Shown here piece by piece: positions 15,513-24,156 of a stretch of 56,686 nucleotides of DNA (position 1 is the first letter of the stretch; each line of letters opens with the position of its first letter). Source of the DNA: Bacteroidaceae bacterium (GTDB taxonomy: Bacteria; Bacteroidota; Bacteroidia; Bacteroidales; Bacteroidaceae); NCBI GenBank assembly GCA_017536765.1, contig JAFXGV010000018.1, positions 1-56,686 of the forward strand, written 5' to 3'. Both the position numbers and the translations under genes were made by a program. The notes beneath the pieces are model-generated. The model saw only the letters and a program-made list of their open reading frames with translations. It was not told where the DNA came from and ran no database searches.

Positions 15513-17948
15513 TTAAATGTTTGCTATTCGCATAATGTCGGCAAACACTCCGGCAGCGGTAACGCCCGCACCTGCACCATAGCCCTTTATAATCATAGGG
15601 TCCTTGTAGCGCTCGGTATTGAGCATTATTATGTTGTTGCTGCCCTCGAGGTTGTAGAATGGGTGTTTCTCATCTACCTTGCAAAGCGACACAGAGCCTT
15701 TGCCGTTCTCGAATTTTGCAATGAAACGCCAATGCATATTGTCGGCCTCTAACTGCTTGCGCTCCTCCTCGAATTTGTCGTTTAGCTCGGGCAGTCTTTG
15801 CCAGAAGTTATCCAAGCTACCCTCGAATAGTTCGTTAGGTATAAACAGGTTGGCTTCAACCTCCTCCTGTTCTATCACATAGCCTGCCTCGCGTGCAAGG
15901 ATGACCAACTTGCGTATGACGTCTTTTCCGCAGAGGTCGATACGGGGGTCTGGCTCGCTGTACCCGTTCTCCTTGGCAAGGCGCACTGCCTCGCTCATAG
16001 GTACATCCTTGCTCAATACATTGAAAATGAAGTTCAGCGTGCCGCTGAGCACAGCCTCTATCTTCAATATCTTGTCGCCGCTGTTTATGAGGTCGTTCAT
16101 TGTGTTTATCACAGGCAAACCGGCACCCACATTGGTTTCGAACAGATATTTGATGTTGCGCTGGCGTGCAATGTGCTTCAGATTGCTGTATGTGGCATAG
16201 TCGCTCGATGCGGCAATCTTGTTGGCTGCCACAACCGATATGTTGTGCGACAGAAGGTCGGCATAGATAGATGCCACTTCGCCGTTGGCGGTGCAATCCA
16301 CAAATACCGAGTTGAAGATGTTCATATCTATTATTTCGTCGCGCAACTTGCCTATGCTGCTCTCCTTGCTTGCGGCAAGTGCCTCGCGGTAGTTGTCGAG
16401 GCAAAGCCCGTCGCGGTCGAATATGGCGTGGCGGCTGTTGGCTATACCCACGATGTTGAGCATCAGCCCGTGCTCCTTTTTAAGAGTTTCCTGTTGCGAT
16501 GCTATCTGCTCTATGAGGCTGCCGCCCACGGTGCCTATACCGCAGATGAAGAGGTTGAGCACCTTGTACTCCGACAGGAAGAACGAGTCGTGTATCACAT
16601 TGAGTGTCTTGCGCAGCTGCTCGGCCTTTACCACAAATGAGATATTAGTCTCCTGCGCACCCTGTGCGCAGGCAACCACATTGATACCGTTGCGGCCCAA
16701 TGTCTGGAACAATTTACCTATTATACCGGGTGTGTGGCGCATATTCTCGCCCACAATGGCCACGGTCGATAGCTCGCTCTGCGCGGTTACAGCCTCCATA
16801 AGGCCCATTGCTATCTCCTTTTTGAACTCCTCGTTGAGTACGTCGCAGGCCTTTTGCGCATCTATGTGGCGCAATCCAAGCGAGGTGCTGTTCTCCGACG
16901 ATGCCTGTGCCACGAAGAACACACTCACATCGGCATTGGCAAGGGCGCTGAATATTCGCTGGTTCACGCCCACAACACCCACCATACCAAGTCCTTGTAC
17001 GGTGAGCAGGTCGGTGTCGCTTATGCTCGATATACCTTTGATTATGCGCTCTTTGTCGCCACACTCGGCGCTTATTATGGTGCCGGCTCCCTCGGGGTTG
17101 TATGTGTTGAGTACCTTTATGGGAATGTTGGCTTTGAATACGGGGTATATGGTAGGGGGGTAAACCACCTTTGCACCGAAGTTACACAACTCGGTGGCCT
17201 CCACATAGCTCAAGCGGTCAATTGTGTATGCTGTGTTTATCACGCGCGGATCGGCTGTCATAAATCCATCCACGTCGGTCCATATCTGCAACATATTGGC
17301 ATTGAGCGCCGCTGCAAGAATGGCCGCAGTGTAGTCCGAACCGCCGCGCCCCAGGTTGGTGGTCTCGCCACTCTCCTTGTCCGACGATATGAAGCCGGGG
17401 GCCACGGTTATTTGGTTTTTGTTGGCCGAAAAATATTCGTGAATGAGCTTGTCGGTGGCCTCGTCGGCAAGAATGTATTTGTTGTGCTTGGTCTCGGTCT
17501 TTATATATTTGCGCGAGTTGAAACGCACGGCACCGTTGATGAGCGCGGTGACGATGCGGCTCGACAATCTCTCGCCGTAGCTCACAATGGTAGCTTCGGT
17601 CTTTGGGGTTGTATTGTTAATGAGCGAAAGGCCCAAATAGATGTTCTGCAACTGGTTGAGCAGGGTATCTACCTCCTGCAATAGAGCGTTACGCTTCTGC
17701 TCGTCGGTGATAACTGCATATATGAGGTCGTGATGTCTTGCCACAAGCTCCTGAAACTCCTCGTTAAAGGCCTCGTCGCCGGCAACTGCCATTTTTGAAA
17801 TCTTTATGAGCTTGTCCGTTACACCACCCAAGGCCGATACCACAACAATCACCGGCTCTGTTTTTGCTGCATTCTCTACAATGCTTTTAAGATTAAGAAT
17901 ACTATTTACTGAACCAACCGATGTCCCGCCAAATTTCATTACTTTCAT
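15513..17948 (-). CDS. thrA: Bifunctional aspartokinase/homoserine dehydrogenase ThrA
   Basis: Performs the first and third steps of the aspartate pathway leading to threonine and methionine. The N-terminal kinase has KFGGTSVGSV at 4-13 and the aspartate-binding GRGGSDYTA. Two ACT regulatory domains span about 305-455. The C-terminal homoserine dehydrogenase begins near 460 with the NAD(P) motif GIGTVGG and carries the TNVGAGLP and GTLNFIF segments. The 811-residue length matches E. coli ThrA. The gene stands alone, with a structured 5' leader and a 24-codon upstream ORF ending 5 nt before the ATG. Feedback control by threonine is likely from the ACT domains. Confidence 0.96.
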   Translation of the reverse strand: MKVMKFGGTSVGSVNSILNLKSIVENAAKTEPVIVVVSALGGVTDKLIKISKMAVAGDEAFNEEFQELVARHHDLIYAVITDEQKRNALLQEVDTLLNQLQNIYLGLSLINNTTPKTEATIVSYGERLSSRIVTALINGAVRFNSRKYIKTETKHNKYILADEATDKLIHEYFSANKNQITVAPGFISSDKESGETTNLGRGGSDYTAAILAAALNANMLQIWTDVDGFMTADPRVINTAYTIDRLSYVEATELCNFGAKVVYPPTIYPVFKANIPIKVLNTYNPEGAGTIISAECGDKERIIKGISSISDTDLLTVQGLGMVGVVGVNQRIFSALANADVSVFFVAQASSENSTSLGLRHIDAQKACDVLNEEFKKEIAMGLMEAVTAQSELSTVAIVGENMRHTPGIIGKLFQTLGRNGINVVACAQGAQETNISFVVKAEQLRKTLNVIHDSFFLSEYKVLNLFICGIGTVGGSLIEQIASQQETLKKEHGLMLNIVGIANSRHAIFDRDGLCLDNYREALAASKESSIGKLRDEIIDMNIFNSVFVDCTANGEVASIYADLLSHNISVVAANKIAASSDYATYSNLKHIARQRNIKYLFETNVGAGLPVINTMNDLINSGDKILKIEAVLSGTLNFIFNVLSKDVPMSEAVRLAKENGYSEPDPRIDLCGKDVIRKLVILAREAGYVIEQEEVEANLFIPNELFEGSLDNFWQRLPELNDKFEEERKQLEADNMHWRFIAKFENGKGSVSLCKVDEKHPFYNLEGSNNIIMLNTERYKDPMIIKGYGAGAGVTAAGVFADIMRIANI

Positions 17949-17953
17949 TTTTC

Positions 17954-18037
17954 TTAGCTTCTAATAAAGAAAACAGCACTCCCTGTGGGCTCTCGTAGCC
18001 CTTCCACGGAAAGCTGTTCACCGTGCATTTTGTGCAC
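17954..18037 (-). promoter_or_regulatory. Structured leader of thrA with small upstream ORF
   Basis: On the minus strand the leader contains a perfect hairpin GTGCA-CAAAA-TGCAC (18037-18023). An outer stem AACAGC/GCTGTT (18018-18013 with 17977-17972) encloses a hairpin GGGCT-ACGAG-AGCCC (18001-17987) and a shorter TTCC/GGAA pairing. Downstream, TTTTCTT can pair with AAGAAAA just before the ATG. A 24-codon ORF (18028-17954, starting MHGEQL) runs through these elements and stops 5 nt before thrA. It is not rich in Thr or Ile codons, so it is not a classical attenuator peptide. I cannot match it to a named riboswitch. Confidence 0.5.
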
Positions 18038-18065
18038 TCTGTTTCTAATCCTGTGAATATTAGTG

Positions 18066-18097
18066 CAAAAATATGAACTTTGCACAAATTAGGCAAG
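18066..18097 (-). promoter_or_regulatory. Promoter of thrA
   Basis: Minus-strand -7 box TATTTTTG (18073-18066) fits TAnnTTTG; a CTTG element 20 nt upstream (18097-18094) is a candidate -33 box. It implies a leader of about 110 nt containing the hairpins described at 17954-18037. Confidence 0.55.
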
Positions 18098-18138
18098 CGT
18101 TTAACGGCTTTACGTTAGATTTTTACGCAGATATTCAC

Positions 18139-18146
18139 TAATTTCG
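18139..18146 (+). promoter_or_regulatory. Candidate promoter -7 box of radA
   Basis: TAATTTCG has one mismatch to TAnnTTTG and lies 27 nt before the radA ATG at 18174. It is the best candidate on the plus strand in this divergent region. Confidence 0.4.
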
Positions 18147-18173
18147 CAGTGTAAATGGCAAAACATAGGACAA

Positions 18174-19541
18174 ATGGCAAAAGATAAGACTATATTTCTC
18201 TGCAACGATTGCGGTTACGAGTCGCCCAAGTGGGCGGGCAAGTGCCCTGCCTGCGGGGCTTGGAATAGTTTTGTGGAGAAGGTGGTACGTGGCGGTGCGT
18301 CCTCGCGTGCATCGGTGACAGCAGGGGATGGCATCCCTTCGCGCCCTGTTCTCATAGACGATGTGAATACCGATGAACTGCCGCGCATTGATATGGGCGA
18401 TGCCGAGCTCAACCGTGTGCTTGGCGGTGGTCTTGTCCCCGGTTCACTTGTTTTGCTTGGCGGCGAGCCCGGCATAGGCAAGTCAACGCTTGTTTTGCAA
18501 ACCATATTGGGGCTGCCGCAACGTCGCGTGCTCTATGTGTCGGGCGAGGAGAGCGTGCAGCAGATAAAACTGCGTGCCGACCGCATAACCCACACCCGTG
18601 GCAATTGTCACATAGTGTGCGAAACCGTACTCGAGACCATCTTCACACATATTAAAAACGTGAACCCCGAGCTGTTGGTAATCGACTCCATACAAACTAT
18701 GTGCACCGAGGCAGTCGATTCCTCACCGGGCAGTATGGCACAGGTGCGCGAGTGCACGGCGTTGCTGCTCAAATATGCCAAAGAGAATAACGTACCTGTG
18801 ATTCTCATAGGCCACATAACAAAAGACGGCGCCATTGCAGGCCCCAAGATACTGGAGCATATAGTTGATGTGGTTATTCAGTTCGAGGGCGACCAGCACT
18901 ACCTCTACCGCGTTCTGCGCTCCATAAAGAACCGTTTCGGCAGCACTGCCGAGCTTGGCATATACGAAATGCGCCGCGAGGGCTTGCGACAGGTGAGCAA
19001 CCCGTCGGAACTGCTGCTGAGTGAAAGGCACAAGGGAATGAGCGGCATAGCCATTGCGTCGGCAATAGAGGGTGTGAGCCCCTTCCTCATAGAGGCGCAG
19101 GCGCTTGTGAGCACGGCAGCTTACGGCACCCCGCAACGCTCTGCCACGGGCTTCGACATACGCCGTATGAATATGTTGCTTGCGGTGCTCGAAAAACGTG
19201 TGGGCTTCAAACTTGCGCAAAAGGATGTCTATCTGAACATAGCGGGCGGCTTGCGTGTGAATGATCCCGCCATAGACCTTTCGGTCATAAGCGCCATTCT
19301 CTCAAGCAATATGGATGTGGAGATTGAGCCCGCCGTGTGTATGTCGGGCGAGGTTGGTTTGTCGGGCGAGATACGCCCTGTGAACCGTATAGAACAACGC
19401 ATAGCCGAGGCTGCCAAGCTCGGTTTCAAGCAGATAATTGTTCCGAAATCGAATATAAAGGGGATTGACCTTTCGCGTTTTGTCATTGAGGTGTCGCCTG
19501 TGAGCAAGGTAGAGGAGGCGTTCCGCCTGCTGTTCGGTTAA
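18174..19541 (+). CDS. radA: DNA repair protein RadA
   Basis: RecA-like branch-migration ATPase that helps extend and resolve recombination intermediates. The N-terminal zinc finger has Cys10, Cys13, Cys24 and Cys27. Walker A is GEPGIGKST (97-105), the RadA-specific KNRFG motif is near 251-255, and the C-terminal Lon-protease-like domain spans about 290-455. Length 455 is typical. A flavoprotein gene follows after 22 nt and may be co-transcribed. Confidence 0.97.
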   Translation: MAKDKTIFLCNDCGYESPKWAGKCPACGAWNSFVEKVVRGGASSRASVTAGDGIPSRPVLIDDVNTDELPRIDMGDAELNRVLGGGLVPGSLVLLGGEPGIGKSTLVLQTILGLPQRRVLYVSGEESVQQIKLRADRITHTRGNCHIVCETVLETIFTHIKNVNPELLVIDSIQTMCTEAVDSSPGSMAQVRECTALLLKYAKENNVPVILIGHITKDGAIAGPKILEHIVDVVIQFEGDQHYLYRVLRSIKNRFGSTAELGIYEMRREGLRQVSNPSELLLSERHKGMSGIAIASAIEGVSPFLIEAQALVSTAAYGTPQRSATGFDIRRMNMLLAVLEKRVGFKLAQKDVYLNIAGGLRVNDPAIDLSVISAILSSNMDVEIEPAVCMSGEVGLSGEIRPVNRIEQRIAEAAKLGFKQIIVPKSNIKGIDLSRFVIEVSPVSKVEEAFRLLFG

Positions 19542-19563
19542 TATATAATGAATTGAGGGTACT

Positions 19564-21165
19564 ATGATACACGAATTCCAAGTACGTGCTTTGCCGCATC
19601 AGGCTGTGAATGAGCAGGCGTTGAAACGCTTTGTGGCCGATGAGAAGGGCTGGGATATACGCACCATAAATGCCGTGCGCGTGTTGCGCCGCAGCATAGA
19701 TGCGCGCCAGCGCACGATATTCATAAACCTATCGTTGCGCGTCTTTGTTAACGAGCAACCCACCACAGAGGAGTATGTGAGCCGTGAGTATGGTAGCGTG
19801 GAGGGCCGCACGCCTGTTATTGTGGTGGGTGCAGGCCCTGCGGGCCTTTTTGCAGCCCTCAAACTCATTGAAAACGGTTTGCGCCCCATTGTGGTGGAGC
19901 GCGGTCGCGATGTGCGCACCCGCAAGGTCGATTTGGCCGGTATATCGCGCACGCATAAGGTAAATCCCGAATCGAACTACTGTTTTGGTGAGGGTGGTGC
20001 AGGCGCCTACTCCGACGGCAAGCTCTACACGCGCAGCAAAAAGCGCGGCAGCATAGAGGGTGTTTTGAATCTCTTCTGCCAACACGGGGCAAGCCCCACA
20101 ATTCTGGCCGATGCCCACCCTCATATAGGTACCGACAAACTGCCTCGCGTGATAGAGAATATGCGCCTCACGATACTGCGTTGCGGTGGCGAGGTTCATT
20201 TTGAAACCCGTATGGAGGGGCTTTTGATAAAGAATGGCGCAGTGCAAGGCATTGTCACCAACAAGGGCGATTTCCTTGCACAGGCTGTTATTCTTGCCAC
20301 AGGCCATTCGGCTAAAGATGTATATCGCAATCTGCACAGCAATGGTGTGGCATTGGAGAGCAAGGGCTTCGCAGTGGGTGTGCGCCTTGAACATCCATCG
20401 GCACTTATAGACAGTATTCAATACCACAACCCCAAAGGGCGCGGCAAGTATCTGCCCGCTGCCGAGTATAGCTTCACCACGCAGGCCGACGGCCGTGGCG
20501 TATATAGCTTTTGTATGTGCCCGGGTGGTGTCATCATCCCCTCGGCATCGGCCGAAAAGGAGCTGCTCGTAAACGGAATGTCGCCCTCGCATCGTGGTGG
20601 CGCGTGGAGTAATTCGGGTATGGTGGTGCAGGTGAACCCCGAGGATGTCCTCCTGCCCGAAATGCAGATAGATGTAGAGGATGTTGCAGCGGTACCCGAC
20701 GATTCCCCCCTGCGTGTGATGAATTTCCAGGAGCGCCTCGAAAGGCTGTGCTGGACAATGGGTAACTACAAGCAGACTGCCCCTGCGCAACGTATGGCCG
20801 ATTTTGTGCGTAACAAACTCAGTTACGACCTGCCCCGCAGTTCCTATGCTCCCGGGCTCATATCTTCGCCTATGCACTTCTGGTTGCCCAAGTTCATTTC
20901 GTCGCGCCTGCAGCGCGGCTTCGAGCAGTTTGGCCGTATGTCGCGCGGTTTCCTCACTAACGAGGCGGTGATGATAGGTGTGGAGACACGCACCTCGTCG
21001 CCTGTGCGCATAGTGCGCGATGCCGATAGCCTGCAACACGTTGCTGTTGAGGGCCTCTTCCCCTGTGGTGAGGGCGCCGGCTATGCAGGTGGCATAGTAT
21101 CGGCTGCTGTCGATGGCGAGCGTTGCGCTCTATCGGCAGGGGAGTATGTGAAGAGGATTAAATGA
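19564..21165 (+). CDS. FAD-dependent dehydrogenase
   Basis: A 533-residue flavoprotein of the COG2509 type. An N-terminal 85-residue domain precedes the dinucleotide motif GAGPAG (89-94), followed by VVERG at the end of the second beta strand. The C-terminal GEGAGYAGGIVSAAVDG is the typical second FAD contact of this family. The substrate is not known. It lies 22 nt after radA and ends 6 nt before the convergent hexosaminidase gene, with no terminator visible in the gap. Confidence 0.88.
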   Translation: MIHEFQVRALPHQAVNEQALKRFVADEKGWDIRTINAVRVLRRSIDARQRTIFINLSLRVFVNEQPTTEEYVSREYGSVEGRTPVIVVGAGPAGLFAALKLIENGLRPIVVERGRDVRTRKVDLAGISRTHKVNPESNYCFGEGGAGAYSDGKLYTRSKKRGSIEGVLNLFCQHGASPTILADAHPHIGTDKLPRVIENMRLTILRCGGEVHFETRMEGLLIKNGAVQGIVTNKGDFLAQAVILATGHSAKDVYRNLHSNGVALESKGFAVGVRLEHPSALIDSIQYHNPKGRGKYLPAAEYSFTTQADGRGVYSFCMCPGGVIIPSASAEKELLVNGMSPSHRGGAWSNSGMVVQVNPEDVLLPEMQIDVEDVAAVPDDSPLRVMNFQERLERLCWTMGNYKQTAPAQRMADFVRNKLSYDLPRSSYAPGLISSPMHFWLPKFISSRLQRGFEQFGRMSRGFLTNEAVMIGVETRTSSPVRIVRDADSLQHVAVEGLFPCGEGAGYAGGIVSAAVDGERCALSAGEYVKRIK

Positions 21166-21171
21166 TTCTTT

Positions 21172-23217
21172 CTATTTTACCACAATTTCGTCGGTGAACA
21201 TAAAGCCGCCCTGCTTGCCGCGTATGGCGCGGTAACGTATGTAGCGTGCTTTTGTGTTTCCTTCCCAACCGTATGATTTGAAACTGAGTGTGTCGTCACG
21301 CACCACGTTGTGCCCTATGGTTGCAAGGGTGTGGAATGTGCAGCTGTCGGACGATGCCGAAATCTCCACCTCGGCAGGCAGGTAGATGCCAGGTTCGCAT
21401 AGTTGCATAAAGTCGGCTACAATGCTCCTTACCTCTTTTTCCTCTTCGAGGTCTATACAGACATCAATGCCTCCGCGCCCTATGAAGCCCTGCCAGCGCT
21501 TGTCGCTGTTGTTCCAACCGCCGTGTATGCCGTCGGTGAGTGCGCTGTCGCCACCTGCTGTGTAGGTGGGGTAGTAGGGCGAGCCTGTGGCGTATGCCAC
21601 CCTCTTCCCTTTTGCAAGGTGGTTGTTAATGGCGAGTGACAGCGGGCGGTTGCCATATTCGCGGCTCAAATCAAAAGCGTTGTAACCCTTGTCGCGCAAC
21701 TGTTTCACGGCGTTGAGCGCCCTTATGCGGAACTGCGTGTAGTTGCGCTTCTCCTGCGGGCTCCATCCAATCTCGGCTATGGCAAGAATGCGTGGGTATA
21801 TCATATGCTCGTTCTGCTGTTCGGTGGGTATATATTCGGCCCACACATTGCCCTGTACGCCATATATGAGTGCCGCCTCGTTGTGTGTGAGGCTGTCGGG
21901 CACAGGGTTGTATGAATATACTTTTTCAATAGGTAGGTAGCCGCCAAAAGCCACGGGCTGCGTGTGTGGTGCATCCTGGTAGCTGTCGAGGTAGCAGAAC
22001 TCTCCCGGTGTCATTATGGCCTTGTGCCCTGCACGCACCGCCTTTATTCCGCCGTCGGTGCCACGCCACGACATAACGGTGGCATTGGGGGCAAGCCCGC
22101 CTTCGAGAATCTCATCCCATCCTATGATGCTGCGCCCCTTGCTGTTCACGAAACGTTCCATACGCTCTATGAGATAGCTTTGCAGCTCGTTCACATTGGC
22201 AAGCCCCTCCTCCTTCATACGGCGTGTGCATAGCGGGCAGATGCCCCACGATGCCTTCCCTGCTTCATCGCCGCCTATGTGTATATATTCGCTTGGGAAC
22301 AGTTCCATTATCTCTGTGAGCACGTTTTCGAGGAAGGTATATACCTCCTCGTTGCCCACGCAAAAATCGGCCTGCTTGTATGGCTCGTGTGTGCAGGATA
22401 GCTGCGGGTAGGCTGTGAGCACCTCTTCGGAGTGTGCCGGCATCTCAATCTCGGGGATTACCGTGATGTATCGGTCGGCGGCGTATTGCACAATTTCGCG
22501 TATGTCGTCCTGTGTGTAGTAGCCGCCGTGTGCATCGGGTGTTCCCTCCTCTTTATAAAGGCGGTCGCCATACCACCAATCCTTCCACAATTCTTGGCTG
22601 CGCCACGCGGCAAACTGTGTGAGTCGCGGGTATTGCTTTATCTCCACACGCCACCCCGCGGCATCGGTCAGATGCAGGTGCAGACGGTTCATCTTGTAAC
22701 GGGCAATGGCATCTATCTGCTTTTTCACATACTCCTTGCCAAAGAAGTGGCGCGACACGTCGAGCATAAGCCCGCGATACTCAAAGCGCGGTTGGTCGGT
22801 TATTGTGCCACAAGGTATGCAGCCTGCCGCATTGTGCAGTTGTGCTATGGTCTGCACGGCATAAAAGAGGCCTGCGCCGTTTGTGCCCTCGGCCGTTATA
22901 TGCGTGGGTGTGGTGGTTATGCGGTATCCCTCGGGCGATGTGATGCCTGCAACGCTGTCGCGCAGTTGCAGGGTAATGCTCTTTGTGGCATTGCCGTCGG
23001 TTGTTATGCCGGCACTTGCAAGCGCTTGTTGCAACCTTGTGCTATCTTCCCGAATTGCGTTTATCTCTATATTTATCCCTCTGTCGAATGTGAATTTGCC
23101 ACTTGTCTTTTCTATGTGCATTGGTGCGGGGAGCACGTTCTCTTCTATCACTTGGCTGTTGTTACCACACGAAAGGAGCAACAGGGTTGCTGCGGCAAAA
23201 ATTACTCTTTTAATCAT
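21172..23217 (-). CDS. GH20 beta-N-acetylhexosaminidase lipoprotein
   Basis: Removes terminal beta-linked GlcNAc or GalNAc from glycans. The lipobox LLSC (Cys17) marks it as a lipoprotein. Residues about 25-145 are the GH20b N-terminal domain; the catalytic barrel runs from FEYRGLMLDVSRHF (145-158) with the substrate-assisted pair Asp317-Glu318 in HIGGDEAGK. The C-terminal about 120 residues form a galactose-binding-like beta-sandwich. It follows metA by 9 nt. There is no SusC/SusD pair nearby, so it is a stand-alone glycosidase rather than part of a polysaccharide utilisation locus. Confidence 0.94.
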   Translation of the reverse strand: MIKRVIFAAATLLLLSCGNNSQVIEENVLPAPMHIEKTSGKFTFDRGINIEINAIREDSTRLQQALASAGITTDGNATKSITLQLRDSVAGITSPEGYRITTTPTHITAEGTNGAGLFYAVQTIAQLHNAAGCIPCGTITDQPRFEYRGLMLDVSRHFFGKEYVKKQIDAIARYKMNRLHLHLTDAAGWRVEIKQYPRLTQFAAWRSQELWKDWWYGDRLYKEEGTPDAHGGYYTQDDIREIVQYAADRYITVIPEIEMPAHSEEVLTAYPQLSCTHEPYKQADFCVGNEEVYTFLENVLTEIMELFPSEYIHIGGDEAGKASWGICPLCTRRMKEEGLANVNELQSYLIERMERFVNSKGRSIIGWDEILEGGLAPNATVMSWRGTDGGIKAVRAGHKAIMTPGEFCYLDSYQDAPHTQPVAFGGYLPIEKVYSYNPVPDSLTHNEAALIYGVQGNVWAEYIPTEQQNEHMIYPRILAIAEIGWSPQEKRNYTQFRIRALNAVKQLRDKGYNAFDLSREYGNRPLSLAINNHLAKGKRVAYATGSPYYPTYTAGGDSALTDGIHGGWNNSDKRWQGFIGRGGIDVCIDLEEEKEVRSIVADFMQLCEPGIYLPAEVEISASSDSCTFHTLATIGHNVVRDDTLSFKSYGWEGNTKARYIRYRAIRGKQGGFMFTDEIVVK

Positions 23218-23226
23218 AGGGTGCTG

Positions 23227-24105
23227 TTATTTTTTAGCATAATGGCTGAGCCAGTTGTTGAACAGCTTGTGGGCTGTGCCTTGCCAAAAGTTCATAGGCG
23301 GCTGCGATGGATCGTCGTTCAGGTAGTAGTTGGTGGGTATGTTTATGGGCAAGCCGCGGTGAACATCTCGCTTGTGCTCGCTGTCGAGCGTGTACAGGGC
23401 ATACTCGGAATGTCCTGTAATGAAGAAATTCCTTGTTCCCCTCTCCTGCATTATATATACGCCCGACTCTTCCGATTCCGACAGCAGTTCGAGCCTCTCC
23501 TCGGCAACCACATCCTCGCGTTTTATGTTCGTATGGCGGCTGTGCGGCACATATATTATGTGGTCGAAATCCTTTACCAGCAGGTGGTCGTGGTTGTTGA
23601 GCGTGTGAGCGAACACACCGAACATCTTGCTGGGTAGCAGATACTTCTGTATGCCGAACTTCCTGTACAACCCGGCCTGTGCAGCCCAGCAGATGAAGAG
23701 CGTGGATGTTACATTGCTCTTTGCCCATTCAAAAATCTCGCAAAGTTCGGGCCAATAGGTAACCTCTTCAAAGGCTATCTTCTCTATGGGTGCACCTGTT
23801 ATGATGAGCCCGTCGAACTTGCTGCCACGCAGTTCGCTAAATCCCTTGTAGAAACGCTGCATATGTTCGGGTGTGGCGTGCTTGGGAGTGTGGGTGTCCA
23901 GTTTCATAAGCACAAGCTCCACCTCCTCCTTGCTGGTCGATAGCACGCGTATGAAATCGGCCTCTGTGGTCTCTTTCATAGGCATAAGGTTGAGCAGAAC
24001 TATTTTCAAGGTCTTCTCGGTGGTGGTTGTCAGCACCTCTATTTCGCATCCTTCGTCAATGACGGCTTGCAGCGCAGGTAGTCCTGTCGGTACTTTTATG
24101 GGCAT
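23227..24105 (-). CDS. metA: Homoserine O-acyltransferase MetA (probably acetyl)
   Basis: Acylates homoserine, the first committed step of methionine synthesis and a branch from the ThrA pathway. Catalytic Cys139 (FICWAAQAG) and the His232/Glu234 pair (GHSEYA) match E. coli Cys142, His235 and Glu237 in spacing. The acyl-CoA-selecting position is Glu108 (GAPIEKI), where E. coli has Gly111. In characterised MetA enzymes glutamate there favours acetyl-CoA over succinyl-CoA, so this is probably an acetyltransferase. It sits between the M13 peptidase and hexosaminidase genes, unrelated in function. Confidence 0.93.
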   Translation of the reverse strand: MPIKVPTGLPALQAVIDEGCEIEVLTTTTEKTLKIVLLNLMPMKETTEADFIRVLSTSKEEVELVLMKLDTHTPKHATPEHMQRFYKGFSELRGSKFDGLIITGAPIEKIAFEEVTYWPELCEIFEWAKSNVTSTLFICWAAQAGLYRKFGIQKYLLPSKMFGVFAHTLNNHDHLLVKDFDHIIYVPHSRHTNIKREDVVAEERLELLSESEESGVYIMQERGTRNFFITGHSEYALYTLDSEHKRDVHRGLPINIPTNYYLNDDPSQPPMNFWQGTAHKLFNNWLSHYAKK

Positions 24106-24156
24106 AGCTTAATGGTTGTGTGTATGGTAGTTATAAGTTTTTCGCTGTGTGGTTTG

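Noticed and set aside
17902-18096. Open frame of 64 codons across the thrA leader on the minus strand
   Set aside because: It overlaps the thrA start in another frame, lacks an ATG and has no recognisable protein; the 24-codon ORF in the leader is the better candidate for translation.
19729-21039. Antisense frame of 436 codons across the FAD-dependent dehydrogenase
   Set aside because: Composition reflects the opposite strand's codon usage; the plus-strand gene has clear FAD motifs.
22432-23637. Antisense frame of 401 codons across the GH20 and metA genes
   Set aside because: It spans two real genes with intact catalytic motifs and has no recognisable protein pattern.
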